DNA of 64,000 nucleotides from Pseudocitrobacter cyperus (GTDB lineage: Bacteria > Pseudomonadota > Gammaproteobacteria > Enterobacterales > Enterobacteriaceae), in contig NZ_JAYMYY010000005.1 in the NCBI RefSeq assembly GCF_039889165.1, forward strand, positions 1 through 64,000, written 5' to 3'. Below are positions 17,749 through 27,029 of the stretch, piece after piece. A model generated the notes under the pieces. The model was not told the DNA's origin. It was given only the letters and a program-made list of their open reading frames with translations, and ran no database searches. Position 1 is the first letter of the stretch. Each line of letters begins with the position of its first letter. The position numbers were made by a program, and so were the translations under genes.

Positions 17749-17820
17749 TGGCGGGCGCGTTACGCTTGCCCGCCCTGAAAATTCGTAGGCCGGATAAGGC
17801 GAAGCCGCCATCCGGCAAAT
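17749..17820. repeat. Hairpin plus REP element between mnmG and rsmG
   Basis: Two inverted repeats lie in the 102-base spacer. GGCGGGC (17750-17756) pairs with GCCCGCC (17768-17774). The REP-type palindrome GCCGGAT at 17789-17795 pairs with ATCCGGC at 17810-17816. The second matches the REP consensus; such elements bind gyrase and stabilise upstream mRNA. Confidence 0.8.
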
Positions 17821-17841
17821 TATCACCAACAGGTAACTTTC

Positions 17842-18465
17842 GTGATTAACAAACTCTCTCGTCTACTGGATGAAGCAGGCATTTCGCTTACCGATCACCA
17901 GAAAAATCAACTGGTAGCGTATGTCGACATGCTCAACAAATGGAACAAAGCGTATAACCTGACTTCCGTGCGCGATCCTAACGAGATGTTAATCCGTCAT
18001 ATTCTGGACAGCATCGTGGTGGCGCCGTATCTGCAAGGCCAACGCTTTATCGATGTAGGGACTGGGCCGGGTCTGCCAGGTATTCCGCTCTCTATCGTGC
18101 GGCCTGAATCACACTTCACGCTGCTCGATAGCCTGGGCAAGCGCGTTCGCTTCCTGCGTCAGGTTCAGCACGAGCTGAAGCTTGAGAACATCACCCCGGT
18201 ACAGAGCCGGGTAGAAGATTTTCCGGCTGAACCGCCGTTTGATGGTGTTATTAGTCGCGCTTTCGCCTCGCTGACTGACATGGTGAGCTGGTGTAAGCAC
18301 TTACCTGCAGAGAATGGTGGCTTCTATGCACTGAAAGGGCAGAGGCCTGATGACGAAATCAGCCTGTTACCGGCTGAATTTTCCGTAGAAAATGTGGTTG
18401 AACTGCGTGTTCCACACCTGGAAGGTGAGCGTCATCTGGTGACGATTAGAGCAAACAAAAGTTAA
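17842..18465 (+). CDS. rsmG: 16S rRNA (guanine-527 N7)-methyltransferase RsmG (GidB)
   Basis: A SAM-dependent methyltransferase acting on G527 of 16S rRNA; loss gives low-level streptomycin resistance. The 207 residues carry the SAM motif RFIDVGTGPGLPGIPL (about residues 65-80) and the conserved RHILDSIVV. I use the GTG start at 17842, preceded by an AGGTAA, because it gives the family N terminus (INKLSRLLDEAG). It sits downstream of mnmG and upstream of the atp operon, as in most enterobacteria. Confidence 0.95.
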   Translation: MINKLSRLLDEAGISLTDHQKNQLVAYVDMLNKWNKAYNLTSVRDPNEMLIRHILDSIVVAPYLQGQRFIDVGTGPGLPGIPLSIVRPESHFTLLDSLGKRVRFLRQVQHELKLENITPVQSRVEDFPAEPPFDGVISRAFASLTDMVSWCKHLPAENGGFYALKGQRPDDEISLLPAEFSVENVVELRVPHLEGERHLVTIRANKS

Positions 18466-19080
18466 CTTTTATCAAAAAATATCGGAAAAAACGGCACCCC
18501 TGTTTGTTAAAAAGAAACGACAAAAGCAGTGGAACATCTGGTTACATTTAACGACATTTTAACCAGCCAGCATCTGATTTTTAACGTAACTTTTTTTGTT
18601 AACAATAAAAATAGTCAATGTGGAAAATATCAGGGTGCTACCAGTTCACTGAGCAAATGAAAATCTGATGTTAAATTTTTATTATAAATGTCAATAAGCT
18701 GTTTTTGCTATGTGTGAGTCATTTTTGAAAAGAGTTGTCTCTAATTGCCTTTAAGATCAAAACAATGGGAAGTTATGAATTAAGGCTAATCTTAATAGAG
18801 TATCAGCAAAAATGTTTATTATGTGACCTGGCGCACGCTTTATAGTCAGTGTTTTCGCCTTATTTGCAGTTTTGTTCGATCGTTCACACTTTCACAAAAA
18901 TCGTAAAAACAGGCGTGAGGAAAAATATTTAAACATTTATTCACCTTTTAGCTACTTATTGTTTGAAATCACGAGGCGTCACCGTATAATTTGACCGCTT
19001 TTTGATGCTTGACTCTGAGCCTTAAAGAACGTTTTATACGACACGCGGCATACCTCAAAGGGAGCAGGAGTAATAACGTG
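18466..19080 (+). promoter_or_regulatory. rsmG-atpI intergenic region with atp operon promoter
   Basis: About 615 bases, strongly AT-rich, with no supported gene. TATAAT at 18985-18990 with TTGAAA at 18963-18968 (16-base spacer) is a near-consensus sigma-70 promoter and lies where the main unc promoter maps in E. coli. It leaves a leader of about 85 bases before atpI. Upstream I see only A/T tracts that could serve as UP-element or Fis/H-NS DNA. Confidence 0.7.
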
Positions 19081-19461
19081 ATGTCATTGTCGCTCGTGAG
19101 TCGAAACGTTGCTCGTAAGCTTCTGTTCATTCAGCTCCTGGCAGTAATAGCAAGTGGACTGCTGTTCAGCCTCAAAGACCCCTTCTGGGGCATTTCCTCC
19201 GCATGCGGAGGTATGGCAGTATTTCTGCCTAACATGTTGTTTATGATTTTTGCCTGGCGCCACCAGGTACACACACCAGCTAAGGGCCGAGTAGCCTGGA
19301 CATTCGCCTTCGGTGAAGCTTTTAAGGTGTTGGCGATGCTTGTGTTGCTGGTTGTGGCGTTGGCGGTTTTGAAGGCGGTGTTTTTACCGCTAATCGTGAC
19401 ATGGATTTTGGTGCTGGTGGTTCAGATACTGGCACCCGCTGTAATTAACAACAAAGGGTAA
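19081..19461 (+). CDS. atpI: ATP synthase accessory protein AtpI
   Basis: A small inner-membrane protein (126 residues, four hydrophobic segments) that aids c-ring assembly. I set the start at 19081 (MSLSLVSRNVARKL, preceded by GGGAGCAGG). The open frame extends 24 codons upstream to 19009, but that segment looks like untranslated leader and lacks membrane character. It is the first gene of atpIBEFHAGDC and ends 8 bases before atpB. Confidence 0.93.
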   Translation: MSLSLVSRNVARKLLFIQLLAVIASGLLFSLKDPFWGISSACGGMAVFLPNMLFMIFAWRHQVHTPAKGRVAWTFAFGEAFKVLAMLVLLVVALAVLKAVFLPLIVTWILVLVVQILAPAVINNKG

Positions 19462-19469
19462 AAGGCATC

Positions 19470-20285
19470 ATGGCTTCTGAAAATATGACGCCGCAGGATT
19501 ACATAGGTCATCACCTGAACAACCTTCAGATTGATCTGCGTACATTCTCGCTGGTAGATCCGCATAACCCCCCAGCCACCTTCTGGACGCTCAATATTGA
19601 CTCCATGTTCTTCTCGGTGGTGCTGGGTCTGTTGTTCCTGCTTATGTTCCGTAGCGTTGCTAAAAGAGCAACCAGCGGCGTACCAGGCAAATTTCAGACC
19701 GCGATTGAGCTGGTAATCGGCTTTGTTCATGGCAGTGTCAAAGACATGTACCATGGCAAAAGTAAACTCATCGCTCCTCTGGCTCTGACGGTTTTCGTCT
19801 GGGTCTTCCTGATGAACCTGATGGACCTTCTGCCTATCGACCTGCTGCCGTACATTGCTGAGCATGTACTGGGCCTGCCGGCGCTGCGCGTGGTTCCGTC
19901 TGCGGATGTGAACATTACCCTGTCTATGGCACTGGGCGTGTTCATCCTGATTCTGTTCTACAGCATCAAAATGAAAGGCATCGGCGGCTTCGCTAAAGAG
20001 TTGACGCTGCAGCCGTTCAATCACTGGGCTTTCATTCCTATCAACTTAATCCTTGAAGGGGTCAGCCTGCTGTCCAAACCGATTTCTCTCGGTCTGCGAC
20101 TGTTCGGTAACATGTATGCCGGTGAGCTGATTTTCATTCTGATTGCTGGTCTGTTGCCGTGGTGGTCACAGTGGATTCTGAATGTGCCGTGGGCCATTTT
20201 CCACATCCTGATCATTACGCTGCAAGCCTTCATCTTCATGGTTCTGACGATCGTCTATCTGTCGATGGCGTCTGAAGAGCATTAA
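19470..20285 (+). CDS. atpB: ATP synthase F0 subunit a
   Basis: Membrane stator subunit that forms the two proton half-channels against the c-ring. The 271 residues equal E. coli. The essential arginine lies in the helix SLGLRLFGNMYAGELI (Arg about 210), with the conserved Glu/His residues of the following helices. The start ATG at 19470 follows AAAGG at a proper distance. Five to six hydrophobic helices are visible. Confidence 0.98.
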   Translation: MASENMTPQDYIGHHLNNLQIDLRTFSLVDPHNPPATFWTLNIDSMFFSVVLGLLFLLMFRSVAKRATSGVPGKFQTAIELVIGFVHGSVKDMYHGKSKLIAPLALTVFVWVFLMNLMDLLPIDLLPYIAEHVLGLPALRVVPSADVNITLSMALGVFILILFYSIKMKGIGGFAKELTLQPFNHWAFIPINLILEGVSLLSKPISLGLRLFGNMYAGELIFILIAGLLPWWSQWILNVPWAIFHILIITLQAFIFMVLTIVYLSMASEEH

Positions 20286-20331
20286 TTTACCAACACTACT
20301 ACGTTTTAACTGAAACAAACTGGAGACTGTC

Positions 20332-20571
<240 letters not shown>

Positions 20572-20632
20572 TAAGCGTTGCTTGAATTAGAAAGCAATAT
20601 CAGAACGTTAACTAGATAAGAGGCATTGTGCT

Positions 20633-21103
20633 GTGAATCTTAACGCAACAATCCTCGGCCAGGCCATCGCATTTGTCCTGTTTGTTCTGTTCTGCATGAA
20701 GTACGTATGGCCGCCGTTAATGGCTGCCATCGAAAAACGTCAAAAAGAGATTGCTGACGGTCTTGCTTCTGCTGAACGAGCTAAAAAGGATTTGGACCTT
20801 GCACAGGCCAATGCGACCGACCAGCTGAAAAAAGCGAAAGCGGAAGCCCAGGTTATCATCGAGCAGGCGAACAAACGTCGCGCCCAGATCCTGGATGAAG
20901 TGAAAGCTGAGGCAGAGCAGGAACGTACTAAAATCGTGGCGCAGGCTCAGGCGGAAATTGACGCTGAGCGTAAACGTGCTCGCGAAGAACTGCGTAAGCA
21001 AGTTGCTATCCTGGCTGTTGCTGGCGCCGAGAAGATCATCGAACGTTCCGTGGATGAAGCTGCTAACAGCGACATCGTGGACAAACTTGTCGCTGAACTG
21101 TAA
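20633..21103 (+). CDS. atpF: ATP synthase F0 subunit b
   Basis: Peripheral-stalk subunit of 156 residues. One N-terminal membrane helix (about residues 5-25) is followed by a long charged coiled coil, visible as repeated Ala/Glu/Lys heptads, that reaches the delta subunit. The GTG start at 20633 gives the family N terminus MNLNATILGQA. AAGAGGC is the ribosome site. Confidence 0.97.
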   Translation: MNLNATILGQAIAFVLFVLFCMKYVWPPLMAAIEKRQKEIADGLASAERAKKDLDLAQANATDQLKKAKAEAQVIIEQANKRRAQILDEVKAEAEQERTKIVAQAQAEIDAERKRAREELRKQVAILAVAGAEKIIERSVDEAANSDIVDKLVAEL

Positions 21104-21117
21104 GGAGGGAGGGGCCG

Positions 21118-21651
21118 ATGTCTGAATTTGTTACTGTAGCTCGCCCCTACGCCAAAGCAGCTTTTGACTTTGCCGTCGAACACAACAGTGTAGCGCGCTG
21201 GCAGGATATGCTGGCGTTTACCGCTGAGGTGACGAAGAACGAACAAATGGCAGAGCTTCTCTCTGGCGCGATGGCGCCAGAAACGCTCGCTAAGTCGTTT
21301 ATCTCCGTCTGCGGTGAGCAACTGGACGAAAATGGTCAGAACCTGATTCGGGTTATGGCTGAAAATAATCGTCTGAGAGTGCTCCCGGATGTTCTTGAGC
21401 AGTTCATTCATTTACGTGCCGCCAGCGAGGCGATTGCTGAAGTCGAAGTGACTTCTGCAAATGCACTGAGTGAAGAGCAGCTTGCGAAAATCAGCACTGC
21501 GATGGAAAAACGTCTGTCACGCAAAGTGAAGCTGAATTGCAATATCGATAAGTCTGTAATGGCAGGTATTATCATCCGTTCGGGTGATATGGTTATTGAT
21601 GGCAGCGTACGCGGCCGTCTTGATCGCCTTGCAGACGTCTTGCAGTCTTAA
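21118..21651 (+). CDS. atpH: ATP synthase F1 subunit delta
   Basis: Stator protein linking the b dimer to the top of the alpha-3-beta-3 head, 177 residues. The N-terminal helical domain (ARPYAKAAFDFAVEH) binds the alpha N terminus. The C-terminal portion holds the family signature GIIIRSGDMVIDGSVRGRLDRL. A GGAGGGAGGGG ribosome site lies directly in front. Confidence 0.97.
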   Translation: MSEFVTVARPYAKAAFDFAVEHNSVARWQDMLAFTAEVTKNEQMAELLSGAMAPETLAKSFISVCGEQLDENGQNLIRVMAENNRLRVLPDVLEQFIHLRAASEAIAEVEVTSANALSEEQLAKISTAMEKRLSRKVKLNCNIDKSVMAGIIIRSGDMVIDGSVRGRLDRLADVLQS

Positions 21652-21663
21652 GGGGACTGGAGC

Positions 21664-23205
21664 ATGCAACTGAATTCCACCGAAATCAGCGAACTGATCA
21701 AGCAGCGCATTGCTCAGTTCAGTGTTGTGAGTGAAGCTCACAACGAAGGTACTATTGTTTCTGTAAGTGACGGTGTTATCCGCATCCACGGCCTGGCCGA
21801 TTGTATGCAGGGTGAAATGATCTCCCTGCCGGGTAACCGTTACGCTATCGCACTGAACCTGGAGCGCGACTCCGTTGGTGCAGTCGTTATGGGGCCGTAT
21901 GCTGACCTTGCCGAAGGCATGAAAGTTAAGTGTACTGGTCGTATCCTGGAAGTTCCGGTTGGCCGTGGCCTGCTGGGCCGTGTGGTTAACACCCTGGGTG
22001 CGCCAATCGACGGTAAAGGTGCGCTGGATAACGACGGCTTCTCCGCTGTTGAAGCTATCGCGCCGGGCGTTATCGAACGTCAGTCCGTAGATCAGCCAGT
22101 ACAGACTGGTTATAAGTCCGTTGATGCCATGATCCCAATCGGTCGTGGTCAGCGTGAACTGATCATCGGTGACCGTCAGACCGGTAAAACTGCGCTGGCA
22201 ATCGATGCCATCATCAACCAGCGTGATTCCGGTATCAAATGTGTCTACGTTGCTATCGGCCAGAAAGCGTCCACCATTTCTAACGTGGTACGTAAACTGG
22301 AAGAACACGGCGCGCTGGCTAACACCATCGTTGTTGTGGCAACCGCGTCTGAATCCGCTGCACTGCAATACCTGGCGCCGTATGCCGGTTGCGCAATGGG
22401 TGAATACTTCCGTGACCGTGGTGAAGATGCGCTGATCATTTATGATGACCTGTCTAAACAGGCTGTCGCATACCGTCAGATCTCCCTGCTGCTCCGTCGT
22501 CCGCCAGGACGTGAAGCATTCCCGGGCGACGTATTCTATCTCCACTCCCGTCTGCTGGAGCGTGCTGCGCGTGTTAACGCCGAATACGTTGAAGCCTTCA
22601 CCAAAGGTGAAGTGAAAGGGAAAACCGGCTCTCTGACCGCTCTGCCGATTATCGAAACCCAGGCGGGTGACGTTTCTGCGTTCGTTCCGACCAACGTAAT
22701 TTCTATTACCGATGGTCAGATCTTCCTGGAAACCAACCTGTTCAACGCCGGTATTCGTCCTGCGGTTAACCCGGGTATCTCCGTATCCCGTGTAGGTGGT
22801 GCAGCGCAGACTAAGATCATGAAAAAACTGTCCGGTGGTATTCGTACCGCGCTGGCACAGTATCGTGAACTGGCGGCGTTCTCCCAGTTTGCATCCGACC
22901 TTGACGATGCAACCCGTAAGCAGCTTGACCACGGTCAGAAAGTGACCGAACTGCTGAAACAGAAACAGTATGCGCCGATGTCTGTCGCGCAGCAGTCTCT
23001 GGTTCTGTTCGCAGCAGAACGTGGTTACCTGGCAGATGTTGAATTGTCGAAAATCGGTAGCTTCGAAGCCGCTCTGCTGGCTTACGTCGACCGTGATCAC
23101 GCTCCACTGATGCAAGAGATCAACCAGTCCGGTGGCTATAACGACGAAATCGAAGGCAAGCTGAAAGGCATCCTCGATTCCTTCAAAGCAACCCAATCCT
23201 GGTAA
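21664..23205 (+). CDS. atpA: ATP synthase F1 subunit alpha
   Basis: Non-catalytic nucleotide-binding subunit, 513 residues as in E. coli. P-loop GDRQTGKT lies at about residues 169-176. Walker B is ALIIYDDLSKQ, and the catalytic-site arginine lies in the NPGISVSRVGGAAQ region (Arg about 376). The N terminus contacts delta. It lies 12 bases after atpH. Confidence 0.98.
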   Translation: MQLNSTEISELIKQRIAQFSVVSEAHNEGTIVSVSDGVIRIHGLADCMQGEMISLPGNRYAIALNLERDSVGAVVMGPYADLAEGMKVKCTGRILEVPVGRGLLGRVVNTLGAPIDGKGALDNDGFSAVEAIAPGVIERQSVDQPVQTGYKSVDAMIPIGRGQRELIIGDRQTGKTALAIDAIINQRDSGIKCVYVAIGQKASTISNVVRKLEEHGALANTIVVVATASESAALQYLAPYAGCAMGEYFRDRGEDALIIYDDLSKQAVAYRQISLLLRRPPGREAFPGDVFYLHSRLLERAARVNAEYVEAFTKGEVKGKTGSLTALPIIETQAGDVSAFVPTNVISITDGQIFLETNLFNAGIRPAVNPGISVSRVGGAAQTKIMKKLSGGIRTALAQYRELAAFSQFASDLDDATRKQLDHGQKVTELLKQKQYAPMSVAQQSLVLFAAERGYLADVELSKIGSFEAALLAYVDRDHAPLMQEINQSGGYNDEIEGKLKGILDSFKATQSW

Positions 23206-23255
23206 CGTCTGGTGGCCTGCCTTAAGGCAGGCCGCAAGGCATTGAGGAGAAGCTC

Positions 23256-24119
23256 ATGGCCGGCGCAAAAGAGATACGTAGTAAGATCGCAAGCGTCCAG
23301 AACACGCAGAAGATCACTAAAGCGATGGAAATGGTCGCCGCTTCCAAAATGCGTAAATCGCAGGAACGTATGGCGGCCAGCCGTCCTTATGCAGAAACCA
23401 TGCGCAAAGTGATTGGTCACCTTGCAAACGGTAATCTGGAATATAAGCACCCCTATCTGGAAGAACGCGACGTTAAACGCGTGGGCTACCTGGTGGTGTC
23501 GACAGACCGTGGTCTGTGTGGTGGCTTGAACATTAACCTGTTCAAAAAAATTCTGGCGGAAATGAAAGGTTGGTCTGATAAAGGCGTTCAGTGCGATATC
23601 GCAATGATCGGCTCTAAAGGCGTCTCTTTCTTCAATTCCGTTGGCGGCAACATTGTCGCGCAGGTCACTGGTATGGGGGATAACCCTTCCCTATCCGAAC
23701 TGATCGGCCCGGTAAAAGTGATGTTGCAGGCTTACGATGAAGGCCGTCTGGACAAGCTTTATATTGTAAACAACAAATTTATCAACACCATGTCTCAGGT
23801 TCCTACCATCACTCAGCTCCTGCCGCTGCCTGCGTCAGAAGATGAGGATCTGAAGCGTAAATCCTGGGATTACCTGTATGAACCCGATCCGAAAGCGCTG
23901 CTGGATACCCTCCTGCGTCGCTACGTAGAGTCTCAGGTTTATCAAGGTGTTGTAGAAAACCTGGCCAGCGAGCAGGCCGCACGTATGGTGGCGATGAAAG
24001 CCGCGACCGACAATGGCGGCAGCCTGATTAAAGAGCTGCAGTTGGTATACAACAAAGCTCGTCAGGCCAGCATTACTCAGGAACTCACCGAGATCGTCGG
24101 TGGTGCATCCGCGGTATAA
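23256..24119 (+). CDS. atpG: ATP synthase F1 subunit gamma
   Basis: Central rotor shaft, 287 residues. Two long helices form a coiled coil: the N-terminal IRSKIASVQNTQKITKAMEM and the C-terminal part ending TQELTEIVGGASAV. A Rossmann-like middle follows STDRGLCGGLN. The 50-base gap after atpA contains the inverted repeat GGCCTGCCTTAAGGCAGGCC, which may tune expression relative to alpha and beta. Confidence 0.98.
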   Translation: MAGAKEIRSKIASVQNTQKITKAMEMVAASKMRKSQERMAASRPYAETMRKVIGHLANGNLEYKHPYLEERDVKRVGYLVVSTDRGLCGGLNINLFKKILAEMKGWSDKGVQCDIAMIGSKGVSFFNSVGGNIVAQVTGMGDNPSLSELIGPVKVMLQAYDEGRLDKLYIVNNKFINTMSQVPTITQLLPLPASEDEDLKRKSWDYLYEPDPKALLDTLLRRYVESQVYQGVVENLASEQAARMVAMKAATDNGGSLIKELQLVYNKARQASITQELTEIVGGASAV

Positions 24120-24145
24120 CCAGGTTAATTCGTAGAGGATTCAAG

Positions 24146-25528
24146 ATGGCTACTGGAAAAATTGTCCAGGTAATCGGCGCCGTAGTTGACGTCGAATTCC
24201 CTCAGGATGCCGTACCGCGCGTGTACGAAGCTCTTGAGGTACAGAATGGTAATGAAGTGCTGGTGCTGGAAGTTCAGCAGCAGCTCGGCGGCGGTATCGT
24301 GCGTACCATCGCCATGGGTTCTTCTGACGGCCTGCGCCGTGGTCTGGATGTAAAAGACCTCGAGCACCCGATCGAAGTCCCGGTAGGTAAAGCAACACTG
24401 GGTCGTATCATGAACGTACTGGGTCAACCGGTTGACATGAAAGGCGACATCGGTGAAGAAGAGCGTTGGGCTATCCACCGCGCAGCACCGTCCTATGAAG
24501 AGCTGTCAAGCTCTCAGGAACTGCTGGAAACCGGTATCAAAGTAATCGACCTGATGTGTCCGTTCGCTAAGGGCGGTAAAGTCGGTCTGTTCGGCGGTGC
24601 GGGTGTAGGTAAAACCGTAAACATGATGGAGCTGATCCGTAACATCGCGATCGAGCACTCCGGTTACTCTGTGTTTGCGGGCGTAGGTGAACGTACTCGT
24701 GAGGGTAACGACTTCTACCACGAAATGACCGACTCCAACGTTATCGACAAAGTATCCCTGGTGTACGGCCAGATGAACGAGCCGCCGGGAAACCGTCTGC
24801 GCGTTGCACTGACCGGCCTGACCATGGCTGAGAAATTCCGTGACGAAGGCCGTGACGTACTGCTGTTCGTCGATAACATCTATCGTTATACCCTGGCCGG
24901 TACGGAAGTATCCGCACTGCTGGGTCGTATGCCTTCAGCGGTAGGTTATCAGCCGACCCTGGCGGAAGAGATGGGTGTTCTGCAGGAACGTATCACCTCT
25001 ACCAAAACGGGTTCTATTACCTCCGTTCAGGCGGTATACGTACCTGCGGATGACTTGACTGACCCATCCCCGGCAACCACCTTTGCGCACTTAGACGCAA
25101 CCGTGGTACTGAGCCGTCAGATCGCGTCTCTGGGTATCTACCCGGCCGTTGACCCGCTGGACTCCACCAGCCGTCAGTTGGATCCGCTGGTTGTTGGTCA
25201 GGAACACTATGATACTGCACGTGGCGTACAGTCCATCCTGCAGCGTTATCAGGAACTGAAAGACATCATCGCCATCCTGGGTATGGATGAACTGTCTGAA
25301 GAAGACAAACTGGTGGTAGCACGCGCACGTAAGATCCAGCGCTTCCTGTCCCAGCCGTTCTTCGTTGCGGAAGTATTCACCGGTTCTCCGGGTAAATACG
25401 TTTCCCTGAAAGACACCATCCGTGGCTTTAAAGGCATCATGGACGGCGAATACGATCACCTGCCAGAGCAGGCGTTCTACATGGTCGGTTCCATCGACGA
25501 AGCCGTGGAAAAAGCCAAAAAACTTTAA
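24146..25528 (+). CDS. atpD: ATP synthase F1 subunit beta
   Basis: Catalytic subunit, 460 residues. P-loop GGAGVGKT lies at residues 150-157 (counting Met). The catalytic glutamate is in GVGERTREGND, Walker B in DVLLFVDNIYRYT, and the DELSEEDKLVV catch that contacts gamma is present. It is essentially identical to the E. coli protein. Confidence 0.99.
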   Translation: MATGKIVQVIGAVVDVEFPQDAVPRVYEALEVQNGNEVLVLEVQQQLGGGIVRTIAMGSSDGLRRGLDVKDLEHPIEVPVGKATLGRIMNVLGQPVDMKGDIGEEERWAIHRAAPSYEELSSSQELLETGIKVIDLMCPFAKGGKVGLFGGAGVGKTVNMMELIRNIAIEHSGYSVFAGVGERTREGNDFYHEMTDSNVIDKVSLVYGQMNEPPGNRLRVALTGLTMAEKFRDEGRDVLLFVDNIYRYTLAGTEVSALLGRMPSAVGYQPTLAEEMGVLQERITSTKTGSITSVQAVYVPADDLTDPSPATTFAHLDATVVLSRQIASLGIYPAVDPLDSTSRQLDPLVVGQEHYDTARGVQSILQRYQELKDIIAILGMDELSEEDKLVVARARKIQRFLSQPFFVAEVFTGSPGKYVSLKDTIRGFKGIMDGEYDHLPEQAFYMVGSIDEAVEKAKKL

Positions 25529-25548
25529 CGCCTTAATCGGAGGGTGAT

Positions 25549-25968
25549 ATGGCAATGACTTACCACCTGGACGTCGTCAGCGCAGAGAAACAGATGTTCT
25601 CTGGTCTGGTCGAGAAAATCCAGGTAACGGGTAGCGAAGGTGAACTGGGGATTTACCCGGGTCACGCCCCGCTGCTCACCGCCATTAAGCCTGGTATGAT
25701 CCGCATCGTGAAACAGCACGGTCATGAAGAGTTTATCTACCTGTCAGGCGGCATTCTTGAAGTGCAGCCTGGTAGCACGACCGTTCTGGCTGATACCGCC
25801 ATTCGTGGCCAGGATCTCGACGAAGCGCGAGCCCTGGAAGCGAAACGCAAAGCTGAAGAGCATATTAAAAGCTCTCACGGCGACGTGGATTACGCTCAGG
25901 CGTCTGCGGAACTGGCCAAAGCGATCGCGCAGTTGCGCGTTATCGAGCTGACCAGGAAAGCGATGTAA
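25549..25968 (+). CDS. atpC: ATP synthase F1 subunit epsilon
   Basis: Rotor subunit and intrinsic inhibitor, 139 residues. An N-terminal ten-strand beta sandwich (about residues 1-85, GSEGELGIYPGHAPLLTAIKPG) is followed by two C-terminal helices that can extend into the head. A GGAGGGTG ribosome site precedes the ATG. It is the last gene of the operon; a terminator follows within 50 bases. Confidence 0.98.
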   Translation: MAMTYHLDVVSAEKQMFSGLVEKIQVTGSEGELGIYPGHAPLLTAIKPGMIRIVKQHGHEEFIYLSGGILEVQPGSTTVLADTAIRGQDLDEARALEAKRKAEEHIKSSHGDVDYAQASAELAKAIAQLRVIELTRKAM

Positions 25969-25984
25969 CACCGGCTTGAAAAGT

Positions 25985-26021
25985 CGAAAGCCAGTCTGGT
26001 TTCCAGGCTGGCTTTTTTTAT
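25985..26021 (+). terminator. Rho-independent terminator of the atp operon
   Basis: AAAGCCAG at 25987-25994 pairs with CTGGCTTT starting at 26008, followed by a run of T. It lies 20 bases after the atpC stop. Confidence 0.9.
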
Positions 26022-26165
26022 AGTTAAACCTGTATATATACAAAATAATAATTAATTTTCAAAAAGTTAGCATAAAACAACAGCGCTAATTGTCTCTGCG
26101 TTTCCCCGGTGCTATTTTGTCTCTCACGTAACTATTACCATTGTTATTATATGAGGGATCATAAC

Positions 26166-26864
26166 ATGCCATTCAAACCATCATTTGAAGGCCCACAATC
26201 AGGTCAGTTGAGCGATCGCGCCACATTTATTCGCCGTACTTACACCCATCTTGCTATTGCGGTGCTGGGTTTTATTCTGTTGAGCGCTGTATTAATGAAC
26301 CTGGGCATCGGAGAGATGATGCTGCAAAGGCTCGCTGCGGGGGGACGTTACGGCTGGCTGGTGGTGCTGGGCGCCTTTATGTTAGTCAGCATGCTGGCGA
26401 CGCGTCTGGCGGACAATGTAGACTCCGAGAATACGCAGCAGATAGGTCTGGGTATTTATGTTCTTGCTGAAGCGTTGATATTCGCTCCGTTACTGACAAT
26501 GGCGCGCTATATAAGCCCGGATATTATCCCCGCCGCGGCGCTAACGACGCTGCTATTGGTTTGCGGCCTGACGTTTACCGCGTTCACCACCCGCAAAGAC
26601 TTCTCATTTATGCGATCGTTTTTAACCATGGCGGGGTTCATCGCTCTGGGCGCGATTGTTGCCAGCGTGATTGTGGGCTTCTCGTTAGGCGTATGGTTCA
26701 GTGCGGCAATGGTGCTGCTGTGTGCGGGCTTCATTCTGTACGATATCTCTAACATTATTCATCACTACCCAACCAATCGCCCGGCGGGCGCGGCGTTACA
26801 TCTGTTTGCGTCCATAGCCACGATGTTCTGGTACGTGTTACGTCTGTTTATGTCTCGCAACTGA
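26166..26864 (+). CDS. Bax inhibitor-1/YccA-type inner-membrane protein
   Basis: A 232-residue membrane protein with seven hydrophobic helices and the BI-1 family end LYDISNIIHH. The second acidic residue that pairs with this Asp in calcium-leak members (the LYLDIINLF helix) is Ser here (LFASIATMF). E. coli YccA also has Ser there, so it groups with the YccA type, which modulates the FtsH protease. The start at 26166 (MPFKPSFEG) follows GAGGGA; ATGs at 26109 and 26151 are less well placed. The gene is absent between atpC and glmU in E. coli and forms part of an accessory block. Confidence 0.8.
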   Translation: MPFKPSFEGPQSGQLSDRATFIRRTYTHLAIAVLGFILLSAVLMNLGIGEMMLQRLAAGGRYGWLVVLGAFMLVSMLATRLADNVDSENTQQIGLGIYVLAEALIFAPLLTMARYISPDIIPAAALTTLLLVCGLTFTAFTTRKDFSFMRSFLTMAGFIALGAIVASVIVGFSLGVWFSAAMVLLCAGFILYDISNIIHHYPTNRPAGAALHLFASIATMFWYVLRLFMSRN

Positions 26865-26941
26865 ACTTAGTCGGCGAGACCCATACAGGTTTCGCCGATC
26901 TGTTTCATTTGAACTAAAACTGAAAAGCAGTTTTGATATTT

Positions 26942-26957
26942 TGTGACATGAATCACA
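26942..26957 (+). promoter_or_regulatory. CRP box 1 upstream of the 23-codon gene
   Basis: TGTGACATGAATCACA has both perfect CRP half-sites TGTGA-N6-TCACA, extended by A/T flanks on each side. Its centre lies about 94 bases before the small ATG at 27043 and 57 bp from a second identical-type site. Confidence 0.8.
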
Positions 26958-26998
26958 AAAATGTTGATCGATTAAAAAATGAAGAGTAGACTTATTTT

Positions 26999-27014
26999 TG
27001 TGAGTTGAGTCACA
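26999..27014 (+). promoter_or_regulatory. CRP box 2 upstream of the 23-codon gene
   Basis: TGTGAGTTGAGTCACA is a second perfect TGTGA-N6-TCACA site. It lies close to or within the likely promoter: TATCTT at about 27020-27025 would be the -10, with only a weak -35 inside the box. CRP bound here may therefore repress or reposition polymerase. Confidence 0.78.
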
Positions 27015-27029
27015 AAAATTATCTTCATA

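Noticed and set aside
18700..18760. 14-codon frame starting ATGTGTGAG in the rsmG-atpI spacer
   Set aside because: It has no ribosome site, no recognisable peptide and no terminator or promoter frame around it; random short frames are expected in AT-rich DNA.
19009..19080. Upstream extension of atpI (24 codons)
   Set aside because: The added residues are polar and absent from the family. The ATG at 19081 has a ribosome site and gives the conserved N terminus.
21517..23196. 559-codon open frame on the minus strand opposite atpA
   Set aside because: It is the antisense shadow of a highly expressed, codon-biased gene. It has no ribosome site, its residues resemble no family, and atpA itself is beyond doubt.
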